From: an uncultured Coriobacteriales bacterium
GTDB lineage: Bacteria > Actinomycetota > Coriobacteriia > Coriobacteriales > UMGS124
Assembly: GCA_934654475.1 (NCBI GenBank)
Contig: CAKUFZ010000009.1
Location: forward strand, 5,640 to 69,639
Direction of reading: 5' to 3'
Length of the DNA: 64,000 nt
Below, piece after piece: positions 48,540 through 57,228 of the stretch. Both the position numbers and the translations under genes were made by a program. The notes under the pieces were generated by a model that was given only the letters and a program-made list of their open reading frames with translations, was not told where the DNA came from and made no database searches. Numbering within the stretch: position 1 is the first letter of the stretch; the number at the start of each line of letters is the position of its first letter.

Positions 48540-49478
48540 CTAGTTCCTGCCAAGGGCGTCGCACAGGGCGTCGACCACGGCGATGGCGGCGTTCTGCACC
48601 ATGCGCGATGTGACGGAGCCGTCGTAGCGGTTGAGGTCCGCAAGCTCCAGGCGGATGAGGCCGGGGCGCGCGGACTGGTTGTCCAAGGCGGCGCGCAGCT
48701 TGCCGCAGATGGGCGAGTCGTTCTGCACCACGATGTTGATCGCCCTTGCAGGCAGGACGTCGCCGGCCTCCAGGGGGGCGGTGGCCAGAATCATCACGAC
48801 GTCGCTGTCTTTGAGGTCGCGCAGCTCGCCGTTGGTGAGTGCGTCGGAAAGGGTGATGTGCGCATCGCTCGTGGTGGCGTATGCCACGTTCCAGATGCGG
48901 CTTGCCACGTTGCGGGCGATGGGATCCGTCGCGCCGATGAGGATGCGGTTGGACTCGAGGACCTCCACAGCGCGGGCGAGGCCCATGTGGCCGTTGACGA
49001 AGTCGGGGTTGACCGACTTGCCCTGCCATACGTGGTGTAGGCGATCGATGGCGTCGAAAGTGTCCTGGAAGGCCATGCCGTCGGCGGTGAGGCCCATGTT
49101 GGCCTGGAACTCCTTCACGGCCGCCTCGGTGTGGGGGCCGTAGAAGCCGTCGACCGTGCCGCACGAGAAGCCAAGCACGTTGAGCGTCATCTGCAAGTGG
49201 CTCACGTCGGCACCGTGGAAGTAGGGAAGGCGCAGGTAGAGCGTGCGGTCGCCCATCTGATAGGTCTCGTCGACCAAGACGATCCAGGCAACCTCGTCAA
49301 TCTCGTCGGACATGGGGAGGCCGTGCTGGGCACGGAAGGAGCGCACGGCGGCGGCCGTCGTGGGGCCAAACGCCTGGGCGATGCGCTCGTCGTCGGAGAT
49401 GGAGGCCCCCAGGTTGATGAGCCTCTGCTGTACGTCCTCGACTGCCGCCCCGATGAGTCCCGGCTTGATTGCGTCCAT
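48540..49478 (-). CDS. Protein with two peptidoglycan-binding domains and a degenerate C-terminal domain
   Basis: Residues 4-70 and 84-150 are PG_binding_1-type domains (VEDVQQRLINLGASISD; SHLQMTLNVLGFSCGTVDGF). The C-terminal 150 residues may be a decayed amidase_3-like fold: the order of domains matches CwlM-type proteins of actinobacteria, where two such domains precede an N-acetylmuramoyl-L-alanine amidase domain, but the zinc ligands (His, Glu, His) cannot be found. There is no signal peptide, which fits the cytoplasmic regulatory role reported for mycobacterial CwlM. The gene lies downstream of the polyprenyl synthase gene. Confidence 0.8.
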   Translation of the reverse strand: MDAIKPGLIGAAVEDVQQRLINLGASISDDERIAQAFGPTTAAAVRSFRAQHGLPMSDEIDEVAWIVLVDETYQMGDRTLYLRLPYFHGADVSHLQMTLNVLGFSCGTVDGFYGPHTEAAVKEFQANMGLTADGMAFQDTFDAIDRLHHVWQGKSVNPDFVNGHMGLARAVEVLESNRILIGATDPIARNVASRIWNVAYATTSDAHITLSDALTNGELRDLKDSDVVMILATAPLEAGDVLPARAINIVVQNDSPICGKLRAALDNQSARPGLIRLELADLNRYDGSVTSRMVQNAAIAVVDALCDALGRN

Positions 49479-49498
49479 TGCTGCCTCCCGGAGTCAGA

Positions 49499-50512
49499 TT
49501 AAACGATGCGCTCGATGAAGAAATCGGCCATGGAGAAAAGCAGGTCCTTGGCCGGCTGCGCAAGCTCGACGGGCGCAAGGGCTTCCTTGGCCTCGCGCAC
49601 GAGCTTGAGCGACAGCTCGCGGGCGTGCGCGATGGAACCTGCCTGCTCCATGAGCTCCACGGCACGGGCCAGAAGCTCGGGATCGGTGGTGTGCGCCGAA
49701 AGGATGCCGCGCAGCTCGTCGCTTACCTGGGGATTTGCCAGGGCATGCACAACCATGAGGGTGCGCTTGCCCTCGGTGATGTCGCTGCGGAAGTCCTTGG
49801 CGACCGATTCCTTGTCGCCCACGAGGTTGAGCAGGTCGTCCTGGAGCTGGAATGCCAGGCCCGTGGCCATGCCGAACGAGCGCAGCGCCTCGACCTGCTC
49901 GTCGGTGCCGCCGCCGATGATGGCGCCGCAGGCGAGCGGCACCGCAACGGAGTAATAGGCGGTCTTGTGGGAGGCCATGGCGAGGTAGTCGTCTTCGGAG
50001 ATGTCCCAGCGGGCGTCGCGCGCCCAGCCGATGTCGAGCGCCTGACCCTCGATGGTGCGGGTCGTCATGCGCACGAGCTCGCCGAGCACGCGCACCTTGG
50101 TGGCGTCGTCGAGCCTGTCGTCCTGAAGAACGGTACCTGTGACCTGCGAAAGTGCAAGGTCGCCGGCGTTGATGGCCAGACCCAGGCCCATCGTGAGATG
50201 CAGGCACGGCTCGCCGCGGCGAAGCTCGCCCTCGTCGGCGATGTCGTCGTGGATGAGGGCCGCGGTGTGGAAGTGCTCCACAGAGGCCGCCGCGCTCGAG
50301 GCAAGCTCAGCCGAACCACCTACCGCCATGCAGCCCAGGAAGCACACGACGGGACGGGTGCGCTTGCCACCGTTTGCCGAGTACTTTGCCAGGGGTGCGT
50401 ACAGGTAGGCATCCATGTCGGGATGCGAACCGTTTCCAACGTAATAGGAGGCGATAAGCTCGTCTACCTTTGCGTAGTGGTCGTTGAGGAAGCTCATGAA
50501 GTCAGTTGCCAT
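49499..50512 (-). CDS. Polyprenyl (heptaprenyl/octaprenyl-type) diphosphate synthase
   Basis: This enzyme elongates isoprenoid chains, probably for menaquinone or another lipid carrier. The 337 residues carry the first Asp-rich motif HDDIADEGELRRG near residue 92 and the second LQDDLLNLVGDKES near residue 215, in which the usual third Asp of DDxxD is Asn. GKRTRPVVCFLG lies near residue 50. The start at 50512 (MATDFMSF) is the most sensible of three Met codons; the ribosome site is weak. It probably shares a transcript with the downstream peptidoglycan-binding gene. Confidence 0.87.
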   Translation of the reverse strand: MATDFMSFLNDHYAKVDELIASYYVGNGSHPDMDAYLYAPLAKYSANGGKRTRPVVCFLGCMAVGGSAELASSAAASVEHFHTAALIHDDIADEGELRRGEPCLHLTMGLGLAINAGDLALSQVTGTVLQDDRLDDATKVRVLGELVRMTTRTIEGQALDIGWARDARWDISEDDYLAMASHKTAYYSVAVPLACGAIIGGGTDEQVEALRSFGMATGLAFQLQDDLLNLVGDKESVAKDFRSDITEGKRTLMVVHALANPQVSDELRGILSAHTTDPELLARAVELMEQAGSIAHARELSLKLVREAKEALAPVELAQPAKDLLFSMADFFIERIV

Positions 50513-50557
50513 CAAAACCGCATCTCTTAAAAAGGCCCGGTCGTATAAAAGAAAAGA

Positions 50558-50641
50558 TGGTAGGAGCGGCGGGACTCGAACCCGCACGCCTCGCGGCGAG
50601 TGATTTTAAGTCACCTGCGTCTGCCATTCCGCCACGCTCCC
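50558..50641 (-). tRNA. tRNA-Leu (anticodon TAA)
   Basis: Class II tRNA on the minus strand with a long variable arm. The anticodon loop is CTTAAAA between GGTGA and TCACT; acceptor GGGAGCG / CGCTCCT (one G-T pair); CCA is encoded. Confidence 0.95.
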
Positions 50642-50689
50642 AGCCAAAAGCACTTTAGCACAGCTTTGACGAGAAACGTGCCGCATGTG

Positions 50690-51694
50690 TCATCCGCGCA
50701 GCATCTGCGGGTTCCACGACAGGGGCGGCTGAATACCGACCGCCTGCGCATTCATGCATTCCACGACCCCGAACAGCGAGTTCGACTCGCTTGTCACAAA
50801 GCCCGGCCATCCGCCCGTCTCGACAAGCTCGTCGAGGATGAGGGCGCCGGCGTGGATGACGTGGGCGCGCTTGGGCTGCAGGCCCACGAGGCCGCGGCGC
50901 TCGAGCGTGCTCATGTGCAGCAGGCGCTCCGTGAGGTCGTGCAGCGCGTCGCGGTCAGTCTGGCGCAGGTGCACGAAATCGCTGTCGTAGGGGTCGAGTT
51001 CGGCCAACACCGCCACGAGCGTCGTGGCGGTGCCGCCCACGCAGGCAAGCGTCTCGGGCAGGCTGGCTTGCTGGGACAAGTGCGCATCAAAGACGCTGCG
51101 GGCAAAGTCGCGGGCGCGGCGCACGGCGGCGGGGTCGCACGGCTCGTCGTCGGGGCAGGCAAGGAAGCGCTCGCAGACCCTGCGCGCGCCGATGTTGAGC
51201 GAGGCGGCGCCCAGCTGCACGAGACGCCCCTGCGCGTCGCGGCTGCCGCAGGACAGCTCCGTGGAGCCGCCGCCGATGTCGCAGACCTCGACGGTCGTGC
51301 CCATGAAGTCGCCGGTCACGCCGAGAAGCCCCAGGGCCGCCTCGTCGGTGCCTGCGATGACCTGGGGTTTGAGGCCGAGCTTCTCCAGGCGCGCCGTGAG
51401 GTCGCGCGAGTTGCTCGCGTCGCGGGCGGCGCTGGTGGCGGTGAGGCAGCTCACGAGGGAGAGCCCCTGTTCCCGGGCGAGCCCGCGGGCTTGGGCCAGG
51501 TAGTCGGCTATGCAGTCCACGGTGCGCCCTATCGCCTGGGGCAGCAGCGAGCCGCTTGCGTCGACGCCCTCTCCCAGGTCGGTCACACGTGCCCGGCGCA
51601 ACAGGGCGCGGGTGCCGTTTGCCTCGTCGCGCGTGGCGCACAGCATGCAGGTGGATACGGTGCCCGCATCGAGTGCACAGTACAGGTTCGCCAT
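50690..51694 (-). CDS. Ppx/GppA family phosphatase
   Basis: Members degrade polyphosphate or pppGpp. The 334 residues show the actin-like fold: YCALDAGTVSTCMLC near residue 5, the GTDEAALGLLGVTGDF segment near residue 118, CDIGGGSTELSCG near residue 142 and VGGTATTLVAVLAEL near residue 222. The usual acidic substrate residues appear present in the conserved loops. It follows the DivIC-like gene by 27 bases on the same strand. Exopolyphosphatase and pppGpp phosphatase cannot be separated here. Confidence 0.9.
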   Translation of the reverse strand: MANLYCALDAGTVSTCMLCATRDEANGTRALLRRARVTDLGEGVDASGSLLPQAIGRTVDCIADYLAQARGLAREQGLSLVSCLTATSAARDASNSRDLTARLEKLGLKPQVIAGTDEAALGLLGVTGDFMGTTVEVCDIGGGSTELSCGSRDAQGRLVQLGAASLNIGARRVCERFLACPDDEPCDPAAVRRARDFARSVFDAHLSQQASLPETLACVGGTATTLVAVLAELDPYDSDFVHLRQTDRDALHDLTERLLHMSTLERRGLVGLQPKRAHVIHAGALILDELVETGGWPGFVTSESNSLFGVVECMNAQAVGIQPPLSWNPQMLRG

Positions 51695-51721
51695 GGTGCA
51701 GCTCCTATTCGCTTGTGTGGT

Positions 51722-52864
51722 CTAGCCTTGGACGGGAAGCGCGCTCGTTACCTGGGTGCTGGCGTCCGTCTCGCTCAGGGTCGCCACCGACTCGTCGCTT
51801 TGCACGGCGGTGGTGGAGCCCGCCTCGCCGAAGACCTGGTCGAGAATGTCGGTCACCCAGGTGGAGGAGTTCTCGCCGCTTCCGCGCTTGACCTCGGCGG
51901 GAATGGGCGTGTCGGCGGGGGTGTAGGGGGCGTTGTCCACCGTGATGGGCACTTCGTCGGGCATGACGAGGCCCCAGGTCTTGTGGGCCATGTCCTGCAC
52001 GCCCTCGGCGGTCTGCAGCGAGCTCACGCTCTTCTGCAGGGCGTCGACGCGGGCCTGGTTCTGGGCGAGCTCGTTGGTCAGGCGCTCGTTTTCGCGCATG
52101 GCGCTGTAGAGCTGCTGGGCAGGCGTGTAGAGCGTCACGCAGGTGACCACGACGCACGCCAGGCAGGTGAGGGTCATGGCGGCACGGCGGATGAACTCCT
52201 CGGTGTCGCGCGGGGCTGCGATGATGCCGGATGTGCGGATGGACCGCTTGACTGCCTGCCTGTCGGGCGCGCCGGAGTCGCCCTGCTGGGCCGAGGCGGC
52301 CGCGGGGCGGGGTCTGGGGCGTGCGACGCCGGCCCTGCTTGCGGCGGGGCGCTCGCGCGCGGCTCGCTCGGCGGCCTCGATGTACTGCTCTTCGGCGGGG
52401 AACTGCTCGACGGCCTCGGAGGGCTCGGGTGTCTGACGGGGTTTGGGCTCGGCGGCTTTCACCGTGCGGTTTGCCGCGCGCTGCGCGCGCTGGGCCTGGT
52501 TCGACACGGTGGGTCGCGCCTGCGCCTGATGCGCTCCGCCCACCACGACGTGCATCTGCGAACGGATGTCGACGGTGCCGGGGATGGCGACGGGCGGGTT
52601 GGCCTGCGGCGCGACGTCTTCCTGCCCGGGCTGCGCCGCCCTCTCGATTGTGGGGGCGGGACGTTTGCCGAGCGATTTCGCCGCGCGCTTGGCCGACTTG
52701 GCGCTCGCGTAAGGCGAGGTGTCCACGTCTTGGGCGAAGCTCTCCTGATTGGTGAAGTCCACCGGGCCACGGCCAAAGTCCGGCTGCGGCGCCTGCGTGG
52801 GGGCAGGTGCGGAGTAGGCGCCTTGGGTGCCTGCTGCCGGTTGCTTTGGGGGCATGGGTGCCAT
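51722..52864 (-). CDS. FtsB/DivIC-like septum protein with a long Pro/Ala-rich cytoplasmic tail
   Basis: This is a bitopic membrane protein. The first 220 residues are disordered, rich in Pro, Ala, Arg and Gln. A membrane helix at about 232-252 (LTCLACVVVTCVTLYTPAQ) is followed by a coiled coil (MRENERLTNELAQNQARVDA) and a DivIC-type MAHKTWGLVMPDEVPI segment. FtsB/DivIC is part of the divisome complex with FtsL and FtsQ. The start at 52864 is chosen because GAGGAG precedes it; a start 63 bases upstream lacks a ribosome site. Upstream lies the divergent glmU promoter region. Confidence 0.83.
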   Translation of the reverse strand: MAPMPPKQPAAGTQGAYSAPAPTQAPQPDFGRGPVDFTNQESFAQDVDTSPYASAKSAKRAAKSLGKRPAPTIERAAQPGQEDVAPQANPPVAIPGTVDIRSQMHVVVGGAHQAQARPTVSNQAQRAQRAANRTVKAAEPKPRQTPEPSEAVEQFPAEEQYIEAAERAARERPAASRAGVARPRPRPAAASAQQGDSGAPDRQAVKRSIRTSGIIAAPRDTEEFIRRAAMTLTCLACVVVTCVTLYTPAQQLYSAMRENERLTNELAQNQARVDALQKSVSSLQTAEGVQDMAHKTWGLVMPDEVPITVDNAPYTPADTPIPAEVKRGSGENSSTWVTDILDQVFGEAGSTTAVQSDESVATLSETDASTQVTSALPVQG

Positions 52865-53014
52865 GCGTGGGTCTCCTCGGTCGGACGATGGTGTGGATGC
52901 AATCTTGGGGTTGTTCATCATAGCCATGATAGCGACCGTTTGCGGCTCTATCGCCGTGTGGTCTTAGTTTCCATCCATCTTCTGCGCAAGCGTTGCGGTA
53001 AAGTTTTACGTGCC

Positions 53015-53027
53015 TGTCAATTTGACA
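53015..53027. promoter_or_regulatory. Perfect short palindrome in the glmU/divIC-like spacer
   Basis: TGTCAATTTGACA is a perfect 13-base palindrome with TTGACA as one arm on either strand, 44 bases before glmU. A second small palindrome (GTAAAGTTTTAC) is just upstream. No clear -10 box accompanies it. Confidence 0.4.
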
Positions 53028-53070
53028 TTTTCGGACGCGTCTGTGAGGCGGGTCCGTAGAAGGAGCTCAC

Positions 53071-54447
53071 ATGGGAGTCACCGCTATTGTTTTGGCCGCA
53101 GGTGAGGGCACGCGCATGAAGTCGTCCCGCCCCAAGGTGGTCCACGAGGTTTTGGGCAAGTCCATGGTGCAGTGGGTCGTCGATGCTGCCCGTGCCGCCG
53201 GAGTCGATCGCTGCGTCGTCGTGGTGGGCAACGGCGCCGAGCAGGTGGAGGCGCTCTTCGCCGGCGACGCCGACGTCGAGTGCGTGCTGCAGGAGCAGCG
53301 CCTGGGCACGGGCCACGCCGTTCGTGCCGCCCTTGAGAAGACGCAGATGGAAGACGGCCAGGTCCTGGTGCTGTGCGGCGACACGCCCCTTCTGCGCGCC
53401 GAGACCCTGAAGTCGCTCGTCGACGCCGCCATGTCGCCCGCGCATGAGGCCGGCGCCCTCCTCACGATGACCTACGACGACCCCACGGGCTACGGCCGCG
53501 TCATGGTGGCCGAAGACGGCTGCGCCACCGCCATTGTGGAGCAGAAGGACTGCACGGCCGAGCAGGCGCTCGTCAAGACCTGCAACGCCGGCGTCTACTG
53601 CTTCGACGCGGAGCTTTTGCGCGCGCACATCTCTGAGCTTACCTGCGAAAACGCGCAGAAGGAGTACTACCTCACCGACATGGTGGGCATCCTGCGCGCC
53701 CACGGCGCCGCCATGGCGGCCGTCGACTGCCCCGACGCGGTGGAGCTCATGGGCGTGAACTCGCGCATCCAGCTTGCCCAGGCGAGCCGCGCCATGCAGG
53801 AGCGCATTAACCTGACCCACATGGCCGCCGGCGTCACGATGCTCGACCCCACGCAGGTATGGATCGGCCCCGACGTCACGATCGGCCGCGACACCGAGAT
53901 CCTGCCGGGCACGATGCTGTGGGGCGACACCCACATCGGCGAGAACTGCCTCGTCGGCCCCCAGACCCGCCTCACCGACACGCGCGTGGGTTCGGGCTGC
54001 GTCGTCGACGAGACCGTGGCCGTGCAGGCCGTGATCGACAACGACGTGGAGTGCGGCCCGCGCGCCTACCTGCGCCCCGGCGCCCATCTGTGCGACGGCT
54101 CCAAGGCGGGCACGCACGTGGAGATCAAGAAGTCCACGGTGGGCAAGGGTTCGAAGGTGCCGCACCTCTCCTACATCGGCGACTGCACCATCGGCGAGGG
54201 CGTCAACATCGGCGCAGGCACCATCACCTGCAACTATGACGGCAAGAACAAGAACGCCACCACCATCGGCGACGGCACGTTCATCGGCTCGGACACCATG
54301 CTCGTGGCCCCCGTCAACATCGGCAGCCGCTGCACGGTGGGCGCCGGTTCCACCATCACGCGCGACGTGCCCGACGGCGCCCTTGCGGTGGAGCGCTCCG
54401 AACAAACGGTGAAGCCTGGCTGGCGTCCTAAATGGGACCGCGCTTAG
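53071..54447 (+). CDS. glmU: Bifunctional GlmU (UDP-GlcNAc pyrophosphorylase / glucosamine-1-P acetyltransferase)
   Basis: GlmU makes UDP-N-acetylglucosamine for the cell wall. The N-terminal Rossmann-like domain has AAGEGTRMKSSRPKVVHEV near residue 10 (20 residues or fewer shown) and a GTGHAV-like LGTGHAVRAALE near residue 82. The C-terminal half is a left-handed beta helix with hexapeptide repeats (GPDVTIGRDTEILPGTMLWG), including GAGTITCNYDGKNK near residue 385. The 458 residues are standard. A strong AAGGAG ribosome site lies before the ATG. prs follows by 85 bases. Confidence 0.97.
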   Translation: MGVTAIVLAAGEGTRMKSSRPKVVHEVLGKSMVQWVVDAARAAGVDRCVVVVGNGAEQVEALFAGDADVECVLQEQRLGTGHAVRAALEKTQMEDGQVLVLCGDTPLLRAETLKSLVDAAMSPAHEAGALLTMTYDDPTGYGRVMVAEDGCATAIVEQKDCTAEQALVKTCNAGVYCFDAELLRAHISELTCENAQKEYYLTDMVGILRAHGAAMAAVDCPDAVELMGVNSRIQLAQASRAMQERINLTHMAAGVTMLDPTQVWIGPDVTIGRDTEILPGTMLWGDTHIGENCLVGPQTRLTDTRVGSGCVVDETVAVQAVIDNDVECGPRAYLRPGAHLCDGSKAGTHVEIKKSTVGKGSKVPHLSYIGDCTIGEGVNIGAGTITCNYDGKNKNATTIGDGTFIGSDTMLVAPVNIGSRCTVGAGSTITRDVPDGALAVERSEQTVKPGWRPKWDRA

Positions 54448-54532
54448 CGTATAAACTGCAGTATTGTTTGTACGATGCGTTTTTGTATGCAACTGTAGGC
54501 TGGGCACAACGTTTGAGAGGGGCACGGAACAG

Positions 54533-55510
54533 ATGAATCCCATCCAGAAGAGCATGAAGGTCTTCTCCGGCACGTCGAATAGGGCGTTCGCCGAGGCGGT
54601 GGCCGCAAAGCTCGGCACGACGCTGGGAGATCTGCAGATCGAGAAGTTTGCCAACGGCGAGATTTACACGCGTTTCGCTGAGAGCGTGCGCGGCTGCGAC
54701 GTCTTCTTCATCCAGTCGGTTTCCGGTCCCCACCTCAACGACATGCTGATGGAGGTCCTGATCGCCGCCGACGCTGCCAAGCGCGCCTCCGCCCGTACCT
54801 TCACCGCCGTGCTCACCCACTACGCCTACGCCCGTCAGGACCGCAAGGCCCAGCCCCGCGAGCCCATCACGGCCCGCCTGGTCGCCGACCTCTACGAGGT
54901 CGCCGGCGTGAACCGCGTCATCACGGTCGACCTGCACCAGGGCCAGATCCAGGGTTACTTCGACGTCCCGGTGAACCACCTCACCGCCATGCCCATCTTC
55001 GCCGAGTACTACACGGCCAAGGGCTTCGACATGAACAACACCGTCGTCGTCTCGCCCGACGTGGGCCGCGCCAAGGCCTCCAAGCGCCTGGCCGACATGC
55101 TCGGCTGCGACCTGGCCGTTGCCCACAAGAACCGCGCCGCTCACAACGAGGCCGAGGTCATGGGCATCCTGGGCAACATCCAGGGCAAGACCTGCATCAT
55201 CAACGACGACATGATCGACACCGCCGGCACCCTGTGCGGCGCGGTGCGCGAGCTCAAGAACCTCGGCGCCGGCGACATCTACGTGGGCGCCACGCACGGC
55301 CTGTTCTCCGGCCCCGCCTACGAGCGTCTGCTCGACCCGACCCTGCCCATCGTTGAGGTCGCCGTCACCGACGCCGTGCCCGTGCCCGTCGAGAAGCGCG
55401 GCGACCGCATCAAGGTCCTGTCGCTTGCCGACGAGTTTGCCAAGGCCATCCAGAACGTCTACGACGAGACGTCCGTCTCCAAGATGCTGGGTGTCAACCC
55501 CGAGTTCTAA
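54533..55510 (+). CDS. prs: Ribose-phosphate pyrophosphokinase
   Basis: Prs makes PRPP from ribose-5-phosphate and ATP for nucleotide, histidine and tryptophan synthesis. The 325 residues show the family opening near residue 8 (MKVFSGTSNRAFAEAVAAKL), the DLHQGQIQGYFDVPVNHL segment near residue 140 and the PRPP loop DDMIDTAGTL near residue 224. The start at 54533 follows GAGAGGGG. The glmU-prs order is common in Gram-positive bacteria. Confidence 0.97.
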   Translation: MNPIQKSMKVFSGTSNRAFAEAVAAKLGTTLGDLQIEKFANGEIYTRFAESVRGCDVFFIQSVSGPHLNDMLMEVLIAADAAKRASARTFTAVLTHYAYARQDRKAQPREPITARLVADLYEVAGVNRVITVDLHQGQIQGYFDVPVNHLTAMPIFAEYYTAKGFDMNNTVVVSPDVGRAKASKRLADMLGCDLAVAHKNRAAHNEAEVMGILGNIQGKTCIINDDMIDTAGTLCGAVRELKNLGAGDIYVGATHGLFSGPAYERLLDPTLPIVEVAVTDAVPVPVEKRGDRIKVLSLADEFAKAIQNVYDETSVSKMLGVNPEF

Positions 55511-55519
55511 TCTGATTGA

Positions 55520-55558
55520 GGCAGGCCAGGGCATGTGCCGTGGCCTGCCCCTGTTTTT
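55520..55558 (+). terminator. Terminator after prs
   Basis: A 9-bp perfect stem (GGCAGGCCA / TGGCCTGCC) is followed by CCTGTTTTT. Confidence 0.88.
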
Positions 55559-55627
55559 CTGCAAGCAAGGTACAGTGCGAGAGGTCGAGCCAGGGTTGCC
55601 TGGCTCGATTTGTATAGGAGGGGTCAG

Positions 55628-56224
55628 ATGGCGGGCAAAGCCGTCAAAGACGTGCCGGTTGGTATCGTGTGCGGGCTGGGGAACCCCGGCAGCGAGTATG
55701 AGCGCACGAGGCACAACGCCGGCTTCTTGGCGATTGATGTGCTGGCAAACGAGTTGGGCGCACGCTACTGGAAGAACAAGCCGGGCGCGGCCGTGTGCGA
55801 GGTGAGCGTCGCGGGCCGCAAGGTCGTGCTCGTGAAGCCCCAGTCGTACATGAACGTCTCGGGCGGGCCGCTCAAGAAGATCGCCGAGGAGTACCGCGTG
55901 CCCGCTGCCGGCATCCTGGTGATCCACGACGAGCTCGAGCTGCCCGCAGGTGCGGTGGCGCTCAAGATGGGCGGCGGCCATGGCGGCCACAACGGTCTGC
56001 GCTCCATCGGCGAGAAGCTGGGCACCCCCGACTACCCGCGCGTGCGCTGCGGCATCGGCCGCCCGCCGGGAAAGATGGCCCCGGCCGACTACGTCCTCCA
56101 ACAGCTGCGCGGTCGCGACTGGGAGGAGTTCGAGGTCACGGCGGCCGATGCGGCCCTTGCGGCCCGGTTTGCTCTGGAGCAGGGTGTGGCCGCGGCGCTT
56201 GCCAAGTACCCGGCCAAGAAGTAG
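55628..56224 (+). CDS. pth: Peptidyl-tRNA hydrolase
   Basis: Pth releases tRNA from dropped-off peptidyl-tRNA. The 198 residues show GLGNPGSEYERTRHNAGF near residue 16 (catalytic His in RHNAG), KPQSYMNVSGG near residue 74, and IHDELELPAGAVALKMGGGH near residue 98. The length is normal with a slightly extended N-terminus. The start at 55628 follows AGGAGGGG. The glmU-prs-pth order supports the call. Confidence 0.96.
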   Translation: MAGKAVKDVPVGIVCGLGNPGSEYERTRHNAGFLAIDVLANELGARYWKNKPGAAVCEVSVAGRKVVLVKPQSYMNVSGGPLKKIAEEYRVPAAGILVIHDELELPAGAVALKMGGGHGGHNGLRSIGEKLGTPDYPRVRCGIGRPPGKMAPADYVLQQLRGRDWEEFEVTAADAALAARFALEQGVAAALAKYPAKK

Positions 56225-56355
56225 GGGCTTGCGAGACGCCGGGCGCTCCAGTGTGGGTTTTTCAATCAACTGTTTTCTGTGGGTGACAGGCGACGCACAG
56301 GGGTCGCATCATGGCGCACATAGGAGAGCCGAACAATGCTGACGGGGAGGGAACC

Positions 56356-57228
56356 GTGCATCGAATTCTGAAGAAGGAGCTTCTGGCGCAGGGCACGTGG
56401 CTCATGCGCGTGGAGGCGCCGGCCGTTGCCGCCAAGGCGCAGGCCGGACAGTTCTTCCTGGTGCGCGCACGCGAGGGAGCCGAGCGTGTGCCGTTTACGT
56501 TCTGTGACTGGAACGCCCAAGAGGGCTGGATTGAGTTCGTGTTCCTCGTGGTGGGACGCACGACCGAGCTGCTCACCACCTTCGAGGAGGGCCAGGAGCT
56601 GCTCGACGTGACCGGTCCTCTGGGCAACCCCTCCAACATGGAGGGTGTCGCCGGGCAGCGCTGGGCTGTGGCCGGCGGCGGCGTGGGTCTGGCGGCCGCA
56701 TACCCCGTGGCACGTGCGCTGGCACAGGCCGGCGCCAAGGTGAGCGCCATCGTGGCTGCTCGTAGCCGCGACCTGCTCGTGCTCGAGGACAAGTTCCGCG
56801 CAATCGAGGGCGCCGATATCATCGTTGTGACCGACGACGGCTCCTACGGCGAGAAGGGCTTTGCCACCGGTCCTCTGGAGCGCCTGGCCAAGGCCGGCGA
56901 GATCGACCATGCCTTTGCCGTGGGTCCTGTCCCCATGATGGGCGCCTGCGTGAAGGCCGTGTCGGCCTACGACGTGCCTGTGACCGTGTCGCTCAACCCG
57001 GTCATGCTCGATGGTACCGGCATGTGCGGCGGCTGCCGCGTGGTGGTGGACGGCCAGGTCCGCTTTGCCTGCATCGACGGCGTCGACTTCGACGGCGCCA
57101 AGGTTGACTGGGCCGACCTGCGCAGCCGCCTGCGCACGTTTGCCGCGCAGGAGAAGGAATCGCTTGAGCTCGCCCATGCCTGCCGCATGCAGGCGGCGGC
57201 CGATGCCCTGGAAGGAGCCGCACGATGA
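56356..57228 (+). CDS. nfnA: Bifurcating transhydrogenase NfnA (ferredoxin-NADP reductase type subunit)
   Basis: NfnA is the small subunit of NADH-dependent reduced-ferredoxin:NADP oxidoreductase; related proteins are the sulfide dehydrogenase beta subunit and PyrK-type reductases. It has an FAD/NAD domain (GQFFLVRAREGAERVPFTF near residue 35; GGGVGLAAAYPVARAL near residue 105) and a [2Fe-2S] site near residue 229 (GTGMCGGCRVVVDG ... FACIDG). The GTG start at 56356 follows GGGGAGG and gives the family N-terminus (HRILKKELLAQGTWLM); an in-frame ATG at 56311 is the alternative. The stop overlaps the nfnB start by four bases. Confidence 0.9.
   Translation: MHRILKKELLAQGTWLMRVEAPAVAAKAQAGQFFLVRAREGAERVPFTFCDWNAQEGWIEFVFLVVGRTTELLTTFEEGQELLDVTGPLGNPSNMEGVAGQRWAVAGGGVGLAAAYPVARALAQAGAKVSAIVAARSRDLLVLEDKFRAIEGADIIVVTDDGSYGEKGFATGPLERLAKAGEIDHAFAVGPVPMMGACVKAVSAYDVPVTVSLNPVMLDGTGMCGGCRVVVDGQVRFACIDGVDFDGAKVDWADLRSRLRTFAAQEKESLELAHACRMQAAADALEGAAR

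Noticed and set aside
49499..50512. Squalene/phytoene-type synthase instead of polyprenyl synthase
   Set aside because: The two Asp-rich motifs and GKRxRP segment fit polyprenyl synthases only.
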